64,000 nucleotides of DNA from Streptosporangium sp. NBC_01756 (GTDB lineage: Bacteria; Actinomycetota; Actinomycetes; Streptosporangiales; Streptosporangiaceae). Both the position numbers and the translations under genes were made by a program. The stretch lies in assembly GCF_035917975.1 (NCBI RefSeq), contig NZ_CP109130.1, positions 7,130,001 through 7,194,000 on the forward strand, given 5' to 3'. Positions 1 to 9,593 of this stretch are shown here, one piece after another. The notes below the pieces were generated by a model. That model worked only from the letters and a program-made list of their open reading frames with translations, ran no database searches and was not told the origin of the DNA. How positions within the stretch are numbered: position 1 is the stretch's first letter; every line of letters starts with the position of its first letter.

Positions 1-2291
1 ATCCGCCGGCCCCGGGTCACGGTGGCCGCCAGTGCCCGCCGTACCCGGCGGAGATCCTCGGGCAGCGAGCCGATCTCTCCCGTGGTGCGGGCGAAGAGCA
101 TCCGTTCCACCGCCATGGCGATCCTGGACACCGCGGCCTCGGCCTCCGCGTCGAACCCGTACTGCTCGGTGAGCCGCCGGGCCAGCGCCCTGGGACTCTC
201 ACTCGGCTGACGTGACATGCCGTAGTCGCACAACGCGTCGTCGAGTTCCGCCCATGCCGCGTTCACCGCCGGCTCCCGCCGGTCCGCCACGACCTCGGGG
301 GGCTCCGCGCCGGGGGGTCCCGCGGCAGGAGCGTCCGTCCCGCGCGCGTAGGACCTGCGCCGCCGGGCGCGCAGCTCCCAGCGGAGCATCCCGGGGATCA
401 GCGCGATCAGCAACGCGACGGCGGCCCCGATGCCGATCCGCGCCACCAGGGGCATGCCCTCGTCCACCGCGATCGGCGCCCCGCCGAGGTCGCGGTCGAG
501 CAGCGGGTCACGGCGGTCGCGGGCGGCTCCGTCCGGCAGGTCCGTTCCGGTGGGATCCGGGGCCGGGGCCGAGCTCTCCCCGTCATCGTCGATCGGCGCA
601 GCCTGCGGCCGGGTGTAGGACGGCGCCGTCGCGCCGCTCTGCCCCGTGCTGCCTCCCGGCGTGGGCTCGAACCGCAGCCATCCGGTGCCCTCGAAGTAGA
701 GCTCCGGCCAGGCGTGGGAGTCGTGCGTGCGCACCTGCCACTCACCGGCGACGTAGTCGCCACCGGTGTAGCCGATGGCGACCCGGGACGGGATGCCCAG
801 GATCCGCGCCAGAACCGCCATCGAGGCGGCGAACTGCTCGCAGAACCCGGTCCGGCTGCGGATCATGAAATCCGTCAGCGCCTGACCGCTGTGCCCCTGG
901 GTCGACAGGCTGTAGGTGAACCCGCCCTTCTTGGTGAAGAAATCCTGGAGCTGGATCGCCTGCTCGAAAGGGCTGGAGTCCTGCTCCGTCACCCGTCTGG
1001 CCAGTTCCCTGATCTCCCGGGGGAGATTCTCCGGCAGCTGCAGGTATCGCTCGTCGACCTGCGCGGCGGCCGACGCCCTGAGCGCCTCCGGAGTCGGATC
1101 GGGCTCGCCGGTGACGACCTCGTAATTCAGCCCCCCGGCGGTTTCCTCGCTGGAGAACACCATGAGCGTGTCCCGGTCGGCCCGCCAGTCACCCTCGATC
1201 CGGACCCGGCTGGCCGGGTAGGGCAGTGGCAGGAACTTCAGCTCTCTGACCTGTTCGCTCACCTTGACCTTGAGGGTCGTCTGCGTGACGGCCAGCCCCG
1301 CGGCCTGGCCGGGGGGAGCCGGCAGCGGCCCCTCGGAGACCCGGTCCTCGGCATGGCCCTGCGGGTCCGTCATCGTCCACCGGTCGCCGTCGAAGACGTC
1401 CAGCGCGTACAGCCGCAGGTAACGCGGCGCGCCGTCGTTGACCGTGTAGGTCATCATGGTGGCGTTGGTCGGCAGCGAGAGCTTCCCCCGCAGATCGGCT
1501 ATCGGGTCCGGGATGGTGATCAGGTTGCCGCCCCCGCCTCTGCCGTTGCCCACCCCGAACCCGAACAGCGGGTTCGGCTCCAGCGTGGGCAGCAGCGCGG
1601 GCAACAGGATGGCCAGCACGATCGCCGTGAAGCCGATGCGCTTACCCGACAGCCGCAGGGATCCGGTGTCGGGGGCGGGCTTCGGGGCCACGAAGGACGG
1701 GGTACGGCGTACCAGCACCGCCCGGCCCCAGTGGTTGATCCGTTCACGTCCGTCGGCGGCCAGCAGCCCCATGTAGCCCAGGGCCGCGATGATGAAAGCC
1801 GGCCAGCTGATCGGCTCGGAGACCACCGCGGCGGGGACGGTGAACAGCGCCAGCAACGGCAGGCCGGTGAGCGCGGCCCGGCGCAGCCGGGAGGCCACCA
1901 GATCGACAAGGATCGCGATCAGTCCGACGCCGCCGCAGGTCAGCAGGGTGATACTGGTGTTGGCCGGCACCGGGGCGGCGTATCGTTGGATGTCGGTGAA
2001 GCCGGTGGCCAGCAGTTTCGCCAGTCCGACGACCGACTCCTTGGTGGGCACCAGCCCCGCCCAGGCCTTGCCGCCGGTGAACACCGCCGTCAGGTAGATC
2101 AACACCACGATCAGCTGGGCCAGGGGCACCAGCCAGTTCGGCAGGGCGTAGCGGGTGCCCAGCATGCCGACACCCGTGACCGCCAGGATGATCCCCAGGC
2201 ACGCCCAGAACCAGCCACCGCCCTGGAACAGGGGGTAGAGCGCGATCGCGACCGCTCCCGTGGCCGCGCCCGCCGCGATGGGAAGTCTCAT
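1..2291 (-). CDS. Transglutaminase-like membrane protein (TgpA type), truncated by window edge
   Basis: About 763 codons are visible and the 3' end lies outside the window. The ATG at 2291 overlaps the stop of the upstream DUF58 gene (TCAT on the plus strand). The first ~200 residues are a run of hydrophobic segments, then a periplasmic part with a transglutaminase core: GFCEQFAASM (Cys near residue 483), THDSHAWPEL (His near 525) and GWLRFEPTP. A further membrane segment follows near residue 620 and then a cytoplasmic DUF4129-like tail. In this family the Cys-His-Asp fold faces outside and is thought to act on the cell wall or on surface proteins; the substrate is not known. It is the last visible gene of a MoxR-DUF58-transglutaminase operon. 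Confidence 0.88.
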   Translation of the reverse strand, partial: MRLPIAAGAATGAVAIALYPLFQGGGWFWACLGIILAVTGVGMLGTRYALPNWLVPLAQLIVVLIYLTAVFTGGKAWAGLVPTKESVVGLAKLLATGFTDIQRYAAPVPANTSITLLTCGGVGLIAILVDLVASRLRRAALTGLPLLALFTVPAAVVSEPISWPAFIIAALGYMGLLAADGRERINHWGRAVLVRRTPSFVAPKPAPDTGSLRLSGKRIGFTAIVLAILLPALLPTLEPNPLFGFGVGNGRGGGGNLITIPDPIADLRGKLSLPTNATMMTYTVNDGAPRYLRLYALDVFDGDRWTMTDPQGHAEDRVSEGPLPAPPGQAAGLAVTQTTLKVKVSEQVRELKFLPLPYPASRVRIEGDWRADRDTLMVFSSEETAGGLNYEVVTGEPDPTPEALRASAAAQVDERYLQLPENLPREIRELARRVTEQDSSPFEQAIQLQDFFTKKGGFTYSLSTQGHSGQALTDFMIRSRTGFCEQFAASMAVLARILGIPSRVAIGYTGGDYVAGEWQVRTHDSHAWPELYFEGTGWLRFEPTPGGSTGQSGATAPSYTRPQAAPIDDDGESSAPAPDPTGTDLPDGAARDRRDPLLDRDLGGAPIAVDEGMPLVARIGIGAAVALLIALIPGMLRWELRARRRRSYARGTDAPAAGPPGAEPPEVVADRREPAVNAAWAELDDALCDYGMSRQPSESPRALARRLTEQYGFDAEAEAAVSRIAMAVERMLFARTTGEIGSLPEDLRRVRRALAATVTRGRR

Positions 2292-3541
2292 GAGCCGCTC
2301 CCGCTGAGTGTGAATCGTCCGCGCTGTGCGGCGTCCGGCCACACGCTCGCGATCGAGGTGCCCGCGGGCAGTCGAACGATGTGCCAGCCCGTCCCGGCGA
2401 AGATCGCCTGAGCCGCCCGGTACTCCTCGTTCTGGCCGAGTTCGGGCCGCTCCCAGCCCGCCACGTCCAGCAGCACGGCCACGCCGGTCGCGGTGCCGCG
2501 CCTCAGCCTGGCCAGTGCCTGGGCCTGCTCCACGTCGATCCCGCCGAGGACCGCCACGATCAGGCCGTCGCCCCCGCCCTGCCGCAGCGCGTTCAGGCCG
2601 TACTCCAGCGACCGCGCCGAACTGGTACGCACCACGGCGAGGGCGTCCAGCAGCGACCAGCTCAGCCCGGTGTCGTTGAGGTGCTCGGCCCCCTGGTCGG
2701 TGACCAGGCGCAGGCCGAGCCCCTCCCGTGCCAGGTGCACGCCGATCGAGGCCGCGGTCGAGACCGCCACCTCGAACGACGAGCGGGGACCCTCGCCGCG
2801 GTGCGCGTACCGGCGGGTGTCCAGCAGCAGGGCGCCCCGGCTCTGCCGCTGCTGTTCCTCGCGCCGCACCATCAGCTCGCCGTACCGGGCGGTCGAACGC
2901 CAGTGCACGCGCCGCAGGTCGTCGCCCTGCCGGTACTCCCGCGGCGCGATGTCGTCGTCACCCGCGGTCGCCACGCTCCGGGTGCGGCTGTCGCCGCCGC
3001 CCGTCCACTCGCCGGAGAGGCGGACCTGCGGGAGCGCCGTGACCTGGGGCGTCACCACGAGCGTGTCGCTGATGCTGAACGACCTGGTCAGCTCGACCAG
3101 GCCGAACGGGTCGGTGATCTTGATGGTGAGCGGGCCGATCCCGAAGCGGCCGCGCAGGTCGGACCGGACCCGGTAGTCGATCTCCCGGACGCCGTGTGGC
3201 TCCACCCGGTCCAGGACGAACCTGGGCCGGGCCCCCAGCGCGTAGGGAACGGTGTCCTCGATCATCAGCAGGCCGGTCGGCAGCCGGGTGACGTTCTCCA
3301 GCCGCAGTGTCACGGTCGCCTCTCCGCCCACCTCCGCCCGGGGCGGATCCAGGCGACGCGCGCAGCTCAGCCGGTAACGGGTGCGGGCCACCACCATGGC
3401 CGCCAGCAGCGGCAGGGAGACGACCAGCACCCCGATCCTGAGCAGGTCGTGTTCCCCGAGGACGAAGGCGCACACCAGCGCCGCGACGCCGGACGCGAAG
3501 AACGACCGGCCACGGGCGGTGAGCGCCTTGAGGCCGGACAT
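2288..3541 (-). CDS. DUF58 domain protein
   Basis: 417 aa. Two hydrophobic segments near the N-terminus (about residues 12-50) anchor the protein. The C-terminal half carries the DUF58 signature: YRQGDDLRRVHWRSTARYG and MVRREEQQ. DUF58 proteins have a von Willebrand-A-like fold and are almost always encoded next to MoxR ATPases, as here. The ATG at 3541 overlaps the MoxR stop by four bases and its own stop overlaps the transglutaminase start, so the three genes are translationally coupled. The role is inferred as a partner or target of the MoxR chaperone; its biochemistry is unknown. Confidence 0.88.
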   Translation of the reverse strand: MSGLKALTARGRSFFASGVAALVCAFVLGEHDLLRIGVLVVSLPLLAAMVVARTRYRLSCARRLDPPRAEVGGEATVTLRLENVTRLPTGLLMIEDTVPYALGARPRFVLDRVEPHGVREIDYRVRSDLRGRFGIGPLTIKITDPFGLVELTRSFSISDTLVVTPQVTALPQVRLSGEWTGGGDSRTRSVATAGDDDIAPREYRQGDDLRRVHWRSTARYGELMVRREEQQRQSRGALLLDTRRYAHRGEGPRSSFEVAVSTAASIGVHLAREGLGLRLVTDQGAEHLNDTGLSWSLLDALAVVRTSSARSLEYGLNALRQGGGDGLIVAVLGGIDVEQAQALARLRRGTATGVAVLLDVAGWERPELGQNEEYRAAQAIFAGTGWHIVRLPAGTSIASVWPDAAQRGRFTLSGSGS

Positions 3542-4518
3542 CACTTGCCTTGTGTCTCGGGCACGGGCACCCGGCGGACCAGCTCGGCCATCACCTGCTC
3601 GGGTGTACGGCGCTGGCCCTGGGCCTCGATGCTGGGCAGCAGCCGGTGGGCGAGGACGGGCAGGCACAGCTCCTGCAGGTCGTCGGGGATGACATAGTCG
3701 CGGCCGGCGAGCGCGGCGTGCGCCCGTGCCGCGCGGACCAGTTGCAGGGTCGAGCGTGGGGAGGCGCCGAGCCTCAGGTCGGGGCTGTGGCGGGTGGCGG
3801 TCACCAGATCGATGGCGTACTTCTTGACCGGCTGCGAGACGTAGACCGCGCGCACCGCCTCGATCAGTGCCCGGACCTCGGCGGTGGTCGCCACCGGCTC
3901 CAGCTTGTCCAGCGGGGAGGCGGCGCTGTGCACGTCGAGCATCTCCAGCTCGGCCGTGGGTTCGGGGTAGCCCATCGCTATCCGGGCCGTGAAACGGTCG
4001 CGCTGCGCCTCGGGGAGGGGGTAGGTGCCCTCCATCTCGATGGGGTTCTGGGTGGCGATCACCATGAACGGGCCGTCCAGCCGGTAGGTCGTGCCGTCGA
4101 CGGTGACCTGGTGCTCCTCCATGCACTCCAGGAGGGCCGACTGCGTCTTCGGCGAGGCGCGGTTGATCTCGTCGCCCACCACGATGTTGGCGAACACCGG
4201 GCCGGGCTTGAACTCGAACTCCCTGGTCTGCTGGTTGTACGCGCTCACTCCGGTGATGTCGCTGGGCAGCAGGTCCGGGGTGAACTGGACCCGGCGCACC
4301 GGGCAGTCGATGGATCGTGCCAGGGCTTTCGCGAGCATGGTCTTGCCCACTCCGGGCACGTCCTCGATGAGCAGATGCCCCTCGGCGAGGAGAACGGTCA
4401 AGGTCAGGCGGATGACGTCGCCTTTGCCCTCGATCACCGACTCGATCGCCTGACGGATCCGGTGCGCGGTGACGACCAGATCATCGAGCCGAGGTGAGAC
4501 GTCATGGGTTACTGCCAC
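3541..4518 (-). CDS. MoxR-family AAA+ ATPase
   Basis: 325 aa from the GTG at 4518. Upstream in-frame ATGs at 4605 and 4590 exist, but the GTG has a GGAGG four bases before it, and starting there matches the usual length of actinobacterial MoxR proteins. Walker A is DVPGVGKTMLAKA and Walker B is IVVGDEINRA. Further conserved stretches are ATQNPIEMEGTYPLPEAQ (sensor region) and LRLGASPRSTLQLVRAAR (lid). MoxR ATPases act as chaperones that help assemble metal centres or membrane complexes, usually with VWA/DUF58 partners. It is first in the leftward operon and diverges from mraZ. Confidence 0.9.
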   Translation of the reverse strand: MAVTHDVSPRLDDLVVTAHRIRQAIESVIEGKGDVIRLTLTVLLAEGHLLIEDVPGVGKTMLAKALARSIDCPVRRVQFTPDLLPSDITGVSAYNQQTREFEFKPGPVFANIVVGDEINRASPKTQSALLECMEEHQVTVDGTTYRLDGPFMVIATQNPIEMEGTYPLPEAQRDRFTARIAMGYPEPTAELEMLDVHSAASPLDKLEPVATTAEVRALIEAVRAVYVSQPVKKYAIDLVTATRHSPDLRLGASPRSTLQLVRAARAHAALAGRDYVIPDDLQELCLPVLAHRLLPSIEAQGQRRTPEQVMAELVRRVPVPETQGK

Positions 4519-4915
4519 CAAGCCTCCATGAAGGTGCGGCGGTTTCGCGCCGGGGTGCGTATTTCCGGGACCTTTGCGATCCCTTTCCATTGTGAGTACC
4601 GACACTACGGCGCCATGCGTTCCTGGGCGACTCTATGTGGGCATTAAGGGGCATTTCGGGTGAACGACCATAGTGTCTGCGCTGAGCGTGACGTTCTTAT
4701 CCGATAGATGTACTGATCTCGTGACAAGTCCGTAGGGTGCTCCATTTTTCACTCCCGGTCACCGCCGGTCAGTCGATTTCGTAATCGCCCGGCCATCGGG
4801 GTGCTTCTCGACACGCCCAGCGCGTCCCGGGGGCGCGTCGCCCCTCCACTCCGCTCCACCCGTATTGACCTGGGGAAATATCGCCGGAGTCGGCCGTGAA
4901 GACGGGCGGAATCAG

Positions 4916-4943
4916 TTGACGGTGGAGAGAAGTGGAGTATGGT
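4916..4943 (+). promoter_or_regulatory. Putative mraZ/dcw promoter
   Basis: TTGACG at 4916-4921 and TATGGT at 4938-4943 with a 16-bp spacer resemble a housekeeping sigma promoter. It lies about 65 bp before the mraZ start and is overlapped by the repeats assigned to MraZ, which fits autorepression. This is a sequence match only. Confidence 0.5.
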
Positions 4944-4957
4944 GGTGCGCAGTGGAG
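4922..4957 (+). promoter_or_regulatory. MraZ box array: four GTGG(A/T)G repeats at 10-bp period
   Basis: GTGGAG occurs at 4922, 4932 and 4952 and GTGGTG at 4942, each starting exactly 10 bp after the previous one. MraZ is known to bind direct repeats with a G-rich core and 10-bp period in front of its own gene in other bacteria. The array covers the spacer and -10 of the predicted promoter, so binding would block RNA polymerase. Confidence 0.75.
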
Positions 4958-5007
4958 AGCAGGGGCTACAGCGCCAGGCGCTCCGCTAGGCACGGGAGGT
5001 GGGGCCG

Positions 5008-5439
5008 GTGTTCCTCGGCACTCATCACCCGCGTCTCGATGACAAGGGACGGCTGTTCCTGCCGGCGAAGTACCGCGAGGAGCTGGCGGAGGGTCTGGTG
5101 ATCACCAAAGGCCAGGAGCGCTGCCTCTACGTCTTTCCCGTAGAGGAGTTCCAGCGCATCACCGAAGCTCTGCGCACAGCGCCGGTGACTGCCAAGGCGG
5201 TCCGTGACTACAGCCGTGTCTTCTTCGCCAGTGCATCTGACGAGGTCGCCGACAAGCAAGGCCGGATCACCATTCCACAGGCTCTGCGGGAGTATGCCAG
5301 CCTGCGCCGTGACTGCACGGTCATCGGAGCCAACACACGGCTGGAGATCTGGGACGCACACGCCTGGGACACCTATCTGGCCGACCAAGAGCAGGCTTTT
5401 GCCGATCTGTCGGAGGAGGTGCTGCCAGGGATTCTGTGA
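5008..5439 (+). CDS. mraZ: Transcriptional regulator MraZ
   Basis: 143 aa. I chose the GTG at 5008 rather than the in-frame GTG at 4999. It gives the standard [15 protein letters not shown] start and is preceded by GGGAGG at 4994-4999. Two SpoVT/AbrB-type half domains are seen: [15 protein letters not shown] and [15 protein letters not shown], each with the DxxGR signature. MraZ forms a ring that binds repeated boxes upstream of its own gene and tunes the dcw operon. It is the first gene of the cluster, with the box array directly upstream. Confidence 0.95.
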   Translation: MFLGTHHPRLDDKGRLFLPAKYREELAEGLVITKGQERCLYVFPVEEFQRITEALRTAPVTAKAVRDYSRVFFASASDEVADKQGRITIPQALREYASLRRDCTVIGANTRLEIWDAHAWDTYLADQEQAFADLSEEVLPGIL

Positions 5440-5662
5440 CTTCACGGTCGACTCATCGGTGAAAACGTCGTTCGGCGAGGTCTCCACCCGCAACCACCAT
5501 GCACGTGAGCTGATGCACCTTCCCCGGTGTCAGGTGACGGGCGGACGCGTGGGTGCGGATGGGGACCTGGCCGGACGGTCCGGGGGTGGGGGCCAGCAGG
5601 GACACCGGTGAACACCCGTCGCGTATCCGCGAGCGCGGCGGCAAGAGGGGGGTTTGCGCTTC

Positions 5663-6658
5663 ATGCGCGCCGAGAACGACATGCGTGATTTTCAGGCCCC
5701 GGGCGGCCATGTGCCCGTGATGCTCGACCGGGTGCTCGAGCTCCTGGCTCCCTCGCTGGCAGGTCCCGACCCCGTCGCGGTCGACGCGAACCTGGGTCTC
5801 GGCGGCCATGCCGAGGCGTTGCTGGCCGCCCATCCCGCACTGCATCTGATCGGGATCGACCGCGATCCCACCGCGATCGAGCGCTCGACGTCCCGGCTGG
5901 CGCCGTACGCCGACCGGATCACGCTGGTCCGCGCGGTCTCCGACGAGCTGACCGAGGTGCTGGCCGAGGCCGGCCGTCCCCGCGTCAACGCCGTCCTGTT
6001 CGACCTGGGGGTCTCCTCGCCCCAGCTCGACGAGGCCGAGCGCGGCTTCGCCTACTCCTACGAGGCCCCGCTGGACATGCGGATGGACCGCGACCAGGAG
6101 CTGACGGCCGAGATCGTCGTCAACACCTACTCGGCCGCCGAACTCATCCGGATTCTCCGCGATTACGGCGAAGAACGATTCGCTCCGCGTGTCGCGCGCC
6201 TAATCATCAAGGAACGGGGCAACGAGGCCATAACGTCGACTAAGCGGCTTGCGGAGATCGTCCGTACGGCGATCCCCGCCGCTACCCGACGAACCGGGGG
6301 AAACCCCGCAAAAAGGACTTTTCAGGCATTGCGGATCGAGGTGAACGCGGAGTTGACGGCCCTGGAACGCGCGCTGCCCGCCGCGCTCGACGCGCTGACG
6401 CTTGGCGGGCGCGTGGTCGTGCTCGCCTACCACTCCCTTGAGGACCGGCTGACCAAACAGGTCCTGGCGGCCCGCGTCAGGGACACCGGCCCACCGGGGC
6501 TGCCCGTCCCGCTGCCGGCCCACCAGCCGCGGTTCGCCCTACTGACAAGAGGAGCCGAGCTTCCGAGCGAAGAGGAGGTGGCCCGCAACCCGCGGGCGGC
6601 CTCTGCCCGGTGTCGGGCAGCAGAGAGGATCCGTGAGGCAGTTGACGACGAGGAGTGA
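5663..6658 (+). CDS. rsmH: 16S rRNA (cytosine1402-N4)-methyltransferase RsmH (MraW)
   Basis: 331 aa from ATG 5663, with the purine-rich GAGGGGGG ten bases upstream; an in-frame TTG at 5654 is too close to that site. [13 protein letters not shown] and [14 protein letters not shown] form the start of the SAM-binding fold. [19 protein letters not shown] is the family signature, and [14 protein letters not shown] and [11 protein letters not shown] are conserved C-terminal blocks. The enzyme methylates C1402 in the ribosomal P site. Its 3' end overlaps ftsL by 26 bases. Confidence 0.96.
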   Translation: MRAENDMRDFQAPGGHVPVMLDRVLELLAPSLAGPDPVAVDANLGLGGHAEALLAAHPALHLIGIDRDPTAIERSTSRLAPYADRITLVRAVSDELTEVLAEAGRPRVNAVLFDLGVSSPQLDEAERGFAYSYEAPLDMRMDRDQELTAEIVVNTYSAAELIRILRDYGEERFAPRVARLIIKERGNEAITSTKRLAEIVRTAIPAATRRTGGNPAKRTFQALRIEVNAELTALERALPAALDALTLGGRVVVLAYHSLEDRLTKQVLAARVRDTGPPGLPVPLPAHQPRFALLTRGAELPSEEEVARNPRAASARCRAAERIREAVDDEE

Positions 6659-7148
6659 TTCAGACGTCCGGACCGCGCCGAGCCGCGGTGGGCGACCTGC
6701 GCGCGCCCCGCGCGCGACGCCGCAGCCGGTCAGGCCCAGGCCGGTCAGGCCCAGGCCCGTCGCCGACGCCGCGCCCTCGGCCCCGGTTCCGGCCGCCCGG
6801 CGGGGACGTTCGCCGCGCGCTCCCTTCGTGCTGCTCGTGGTCAGCCTCCTCTGCGGCGGCCTGATCAGCCTCCTGCTGCTGAACGTCGTCCTCGCTCAGG
6901 ACTCTTTCAAGGCCAATGAGCTCAGTAGGACCAACGAACAGCTCCGGCAGAAGAAGGATGCGCTGAAGTACGAGAACATGCTCCGGGAGCAGCCCAACAT
7001 GCTCGCCCGGGACTCCGCGGGGCAGGGGCAGGTGCCTGACTGGGAGAAGGTCAGGGCCATCACTCCCGACCGGCCCGGCGGCAGCCGGGTCGCGAGTGAA
7101 GGCCAGACGCCCACCGGACAGGAGCGAGTGCCGGGCACGGGCCGGTGA
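6633..7148 (+). CDS. ftsL: Septum protein FtsL-like (septum formation initiator)
   Basis: 171 aa, GTG start inside the end of rsmH. A basic, Pro-rich cytoplasmic tail (residues 1-62, with a tandem [12 protein letters not shown]) is followed by one membrane helix (about 64-88) and a short coiled-coil region (about 90-125) with heptad-like Asn/Leu/Lys spacing. The divergent sequence but exact position between rsmH and ftsI and the single-pass topology identify it as FtsL, the partner of DivIC and FtsQ in septal wall synthesis. The stop overlaps the ftsI GTG. Confidence 0.85.
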   Translation: MRQLTTRSDSDVRTAPSRGGRPARAPRATPQPVRPRPVRPRPVADAAPSAPVPAARRGRSPRAPFVLLVVSLLCGGLISLLLLNVVLAQDSFKANELSRTNEQLRQKKDALKYENMLREQPNMLARDSAGQGQVPDWEKVRAITPDRPGGSRVASEGQTPTGQERVPGTGR

Positions 7149-9571
7149 GGGAGCCCGGTGGCCGAGGTCCCGGCCGGGGCGGCTCCGGTAACGGATCCGC
7201 CGGAGGATCCGGGCGCCGGGCGCCGGGCGGTCCCGGCCGTACCGGTAAGCCGCCCGGCCCGGACGCGGCAGGAAGGCCGGGCCCCTCCGGCAGGCCCGCC
7301 CGCCCGGAGGGGCCGGGCAGGACCGACGGCCCCGACGGTCCCGGCAGGCCTGCCAGGACCGAGGGGCAGGGCGCGTCCGGCCGGCCCGACGGAGCCGGGG
7401 GAAGACAGGGCGGTCCTGCGGGGACCGGCAAGGACGGGGCTCCGAGGACGGGGAAGTCCGGCGCCCCGGGCGGATCCGGCGCCCCCGGTAAGCCTGGCGT
7501 CTCGGGTAAGCCTGGCGTCTCGGGTAAGTCCGGCGCCCCGGGTAAGTCCGGTGCGTCCGGTAAGTCCGGCGCCCAGGGCAGGCCGGCCGGGGCCGGCAGG
7601 CAGCGTTCCGACGGTCCCGCCAGACCGGGTGGTCCTCCGGCGGCGGGCAGGTCCGCGCGCCCCGAGGGCGCCGGCAGGCCGTCGGGTCCGGAGACGTCGC
7701 GCAGGCCACGTAGCTCTCCGCGGCCGGACGCGCCGGAGCGAGGCCCGCGCGGAGCGGGAGCCGGGAACGGCCGTACGCCGGGCAGGAGCGGACCGGGCGG
7801 CCGGCCGCCCCGGCCGCCGGTGCGCCCGCCCGCGGTGCTGCGCCTGGGCAACCCCGGCCGGCGGATCAACATCGGCCTGATCGCGATGATCTTCGTGCTG
7901 TCCGTCTTCGCCGGACGGCTGGTGCAGCTCCAGGGCCTCGACTCCAAGCTCTACGTCGCGCAGGCGGCCAAACAGCGGGTCCAGGCCGAGAAGCTGACCG
8001 CCCGACGGGGCTCGATCACCGATGTCAACGGGCACGAGCTCGCGCTGACCCTGAAGGCGCGCGAGATCTTCGTCGACCCTTCGGAGATCACCCCGGCCAA
8101 GCGCGACCAGGTGGCCACCGTACTGGCCGCCGAGCTGAACCAGCCCAAGGAGCAGATCGCGGCCAAGCTCGTCAACAGCGCCAGCCGCTACCAGCAGGTG
8201 GCCGCCGCCGTCGAACCGTCCGTCGCCCAGCGGATCATGGACCACGAGCCCAGGCTCGTGGGGGTCGGGAGCAAGGACGTCTACCGGCGCGACTACCCGG
8301 GCGGTGACCTGGCGGGCACCCTGCTGGGCTTCGTCGGCGCGGACGGCACCGGCCTGAGCGGACTGGAGAGCACCTATGACAAACTGCTCGCCGGCCGTGA
8401 CGGCGAGCAGTTCGTCGAGACAGGCCGCGGCGGGCAGCGCATCCCGATGACCCGCAGCACCCTCAAGGCGCCCGTGGAGGGCAGGGACGTGCGGCTCACC
8501 GTCGAGCGCGACATCCAGTGGGCCGCCCAGAAGGCGATCACCGACCAGGTCGCGGCCACCGGCGCGCGCACCGGCAGCGCCATCGTGATCGACGTGCTCA
8601 CCGGCCAGGTGGTCGCCATGGCCAACGCGCCCGAGCTCGACCTGAAGAACTGGGCGAAGGCCGCCCCCGAAGACTGGGTCAACCGCTCGGTGACCGACGT
8701 GTTCGAGCCGGGCAGCACCAACAAGGTCATCACCGCGGCGGCCGCCCTGGAGTCGGGGGCCGTGCGGCCCGAGACCGTGTTCAAGGTCAACGACAGCATC
8801 ACGTGTGCCGACCGGGTGCTGAGGGACTCCCACCCGCACCCCATGGAGCGCCTGACCTTCTCCGGTGTGGTCGCGACCTCCAGCAACGTCGGCACGATCC
8901 TCGCCTCCCAGAAGGTCGGCGACCAGAGGCTCCACGAGATGCTGCAGCGCTTCGGATTCGGTGTCAAGCCCGGCACCGGTCTCCTCGGCGAGGAGGCGGG
9001 ACTGCTGCCGGACTGGAAGAAGTGGTCGGGCAGCCAGCGCTGCACGATCGCCTACGGCCAGGGCGTTTCGGTGACCGCGCTCCAGACGGCCAGCGTCTAC
9101 CAGACCATCGCCAACGGCGGGATCCGCGTCACCCCGCAGGTCGTGGCCGGCACCACCACCGAGAAGGGCGCGTTCGTGCCGTCCGCGCCGGCCAAGCGGA
9201 CCCGGGTGGTCAGTGAGCGCACGGCCAAGGAGGTCACCGGGATGCTGGAGGCCGCCGTCAGCGCGGAGGGAACCGGCAACCTCGCCGCCATCGACGGCTA
9301 CCGGGTCGCCGGCAAGACGGGTACCGCGATGCGCTACGACGTCAAATGTCAGGGATACTGCGGGTACACCTCGACATTCGTTGGTTTCGCCCCGGCGGAC
9401 CAACCCCGCCTGGTCGTCCTCGCGGTCGTTCAAGACCCCCACAAGGGCTACTACGGTGGGGAGATCGCCGCCCCGGTCTTCAAGAAAGTGATGACGTTCG
9501 CGTTGAAGAGCAAGAAGATTCCGCCCACAGGAACGACAGCCTCCTCGGTGCCGATACGCGCCGGGGAGTGA
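7145..9571 (+). CDS. ftsI: Penicillin-binding protein FtsI/PbpB (septal transpeptidase) with long Gly/Pro-rich N-terminus
   Basis: 808 aa; the GTG overlaps the ftsL stop. Residues 1-230 are a low-complexity Gly/Pro/Arg/Ser tail, far longer than usual, including 15 collagen-like Gly-X-Y triplets. One membrane helix follows (about 241-260), then the PBP dimerisation domain starting with RRGSITDVNG. The transpeptidase motifs are complete: SxxK at 524-527 (PGSTNKV), SSN at about 579-581 and KTG at about 724-726. It crosslinks peptidoglycan at the septum together with FtsW. The DNA of the tail is repetitive and may be replication-slippage prone. Confidence 0.95.
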   Translation: MREPGGRGPGRGGSGNGSAGGSGRRAPGGPGRTGKPPGPDAAGRPGPSGRPARPEGPGRTDGPDGPGRPARTEGQGASGRPDGAGGRQGGPAGTGKDGAPRTGKSGAPGGSGAPGKPGVSGKPGVSGKSGAPGKSGASGKSGAQGRPAGAGRQRSDGPARPGGPPAAGRSARPEGAGRPSGPETSRRPRSSPRPDAPERGPRGAGAGNGRTPGRSGPGGRPPRPPVRPPAVLRLGNPGRRINIGLIAMIFVLSVFAGRLVQLQGLDSKLYVAQAAKQRVQAEKLTARRGSITDVNGHELALTLKAREIFVDPSEITPAKRDQVATVLAAELNQPKEQIAAKLVNSASRYQQVAAAVEPSVAQRIMDHEPRLVGVGSKDVYRRDYPGGDLAGTLLGFVGADGTGLSGLESTYDKLLAGRDGEQFVETGRGGQRIPMTRSTLKAPVEGRDVRLTVERDIQWAAQKAITDQVAATGARTGSAIVIDVLTGQVVAMANAPELDLKNWAKAAPEDWVNRSVTDVFEPGSTNKVITAAAALESGAVRPETVFKVNDSITCADRVLRDSHPHPMERLTFSGVVATSSNVGTILASQKVGDQRLHEMLQRFGFGVKPGTGLLGEEAGLLPDWKKWSGSQRCTIAYGQGVSVTALQTASVYQTIANGGIRVTPQVVAGTTTEKGAFVPSAPAKRTRVVSERTAKEVTGMLEAAVSAEGTGNLAAIDGYRVAGKTGTAMRYDVKCQGYCGYTSTFVGFAPADQPRLVVLAVVQDPHKGYYGGEIAAPVFKKVMTFALKSKKIPPTGTTASSVPIRAGE
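7451..7585 (+). repeat. Collagen-like Gly-X-Y repeat inside ftsI
   Basis: Fifteen consecutive Gly-X-Y triplets (residues 103-147) are encoded here, mostly GKS, GAP, GKP and GVS. The DNA shows near-identical tandem 9- to 18-bp units such as repeats of CCTGGCGTCTCGGGTAAG. The repeat lies on the cytoplasmic side of the membrane helix. Confidence 0.85.
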
Positions 9572-9593
9572 TGAGGGAAGGTACGCTCTCGCC

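Larger units (their letters stand above)
4519..5007. other. Divergent intergenic region between moxR and mraZ
   Basis: 489 bp without a convincing gene. The right part holds the mraZ promoter and MraZ boxes, listed separately. The left part should hold the moxR promoter, but I cannot pick out a convincing -35/-10 pair there. The AT content is higher around 4580-4760 than in the neighbouring genes, as expected for promoter DNA. Confidence 0.6.
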
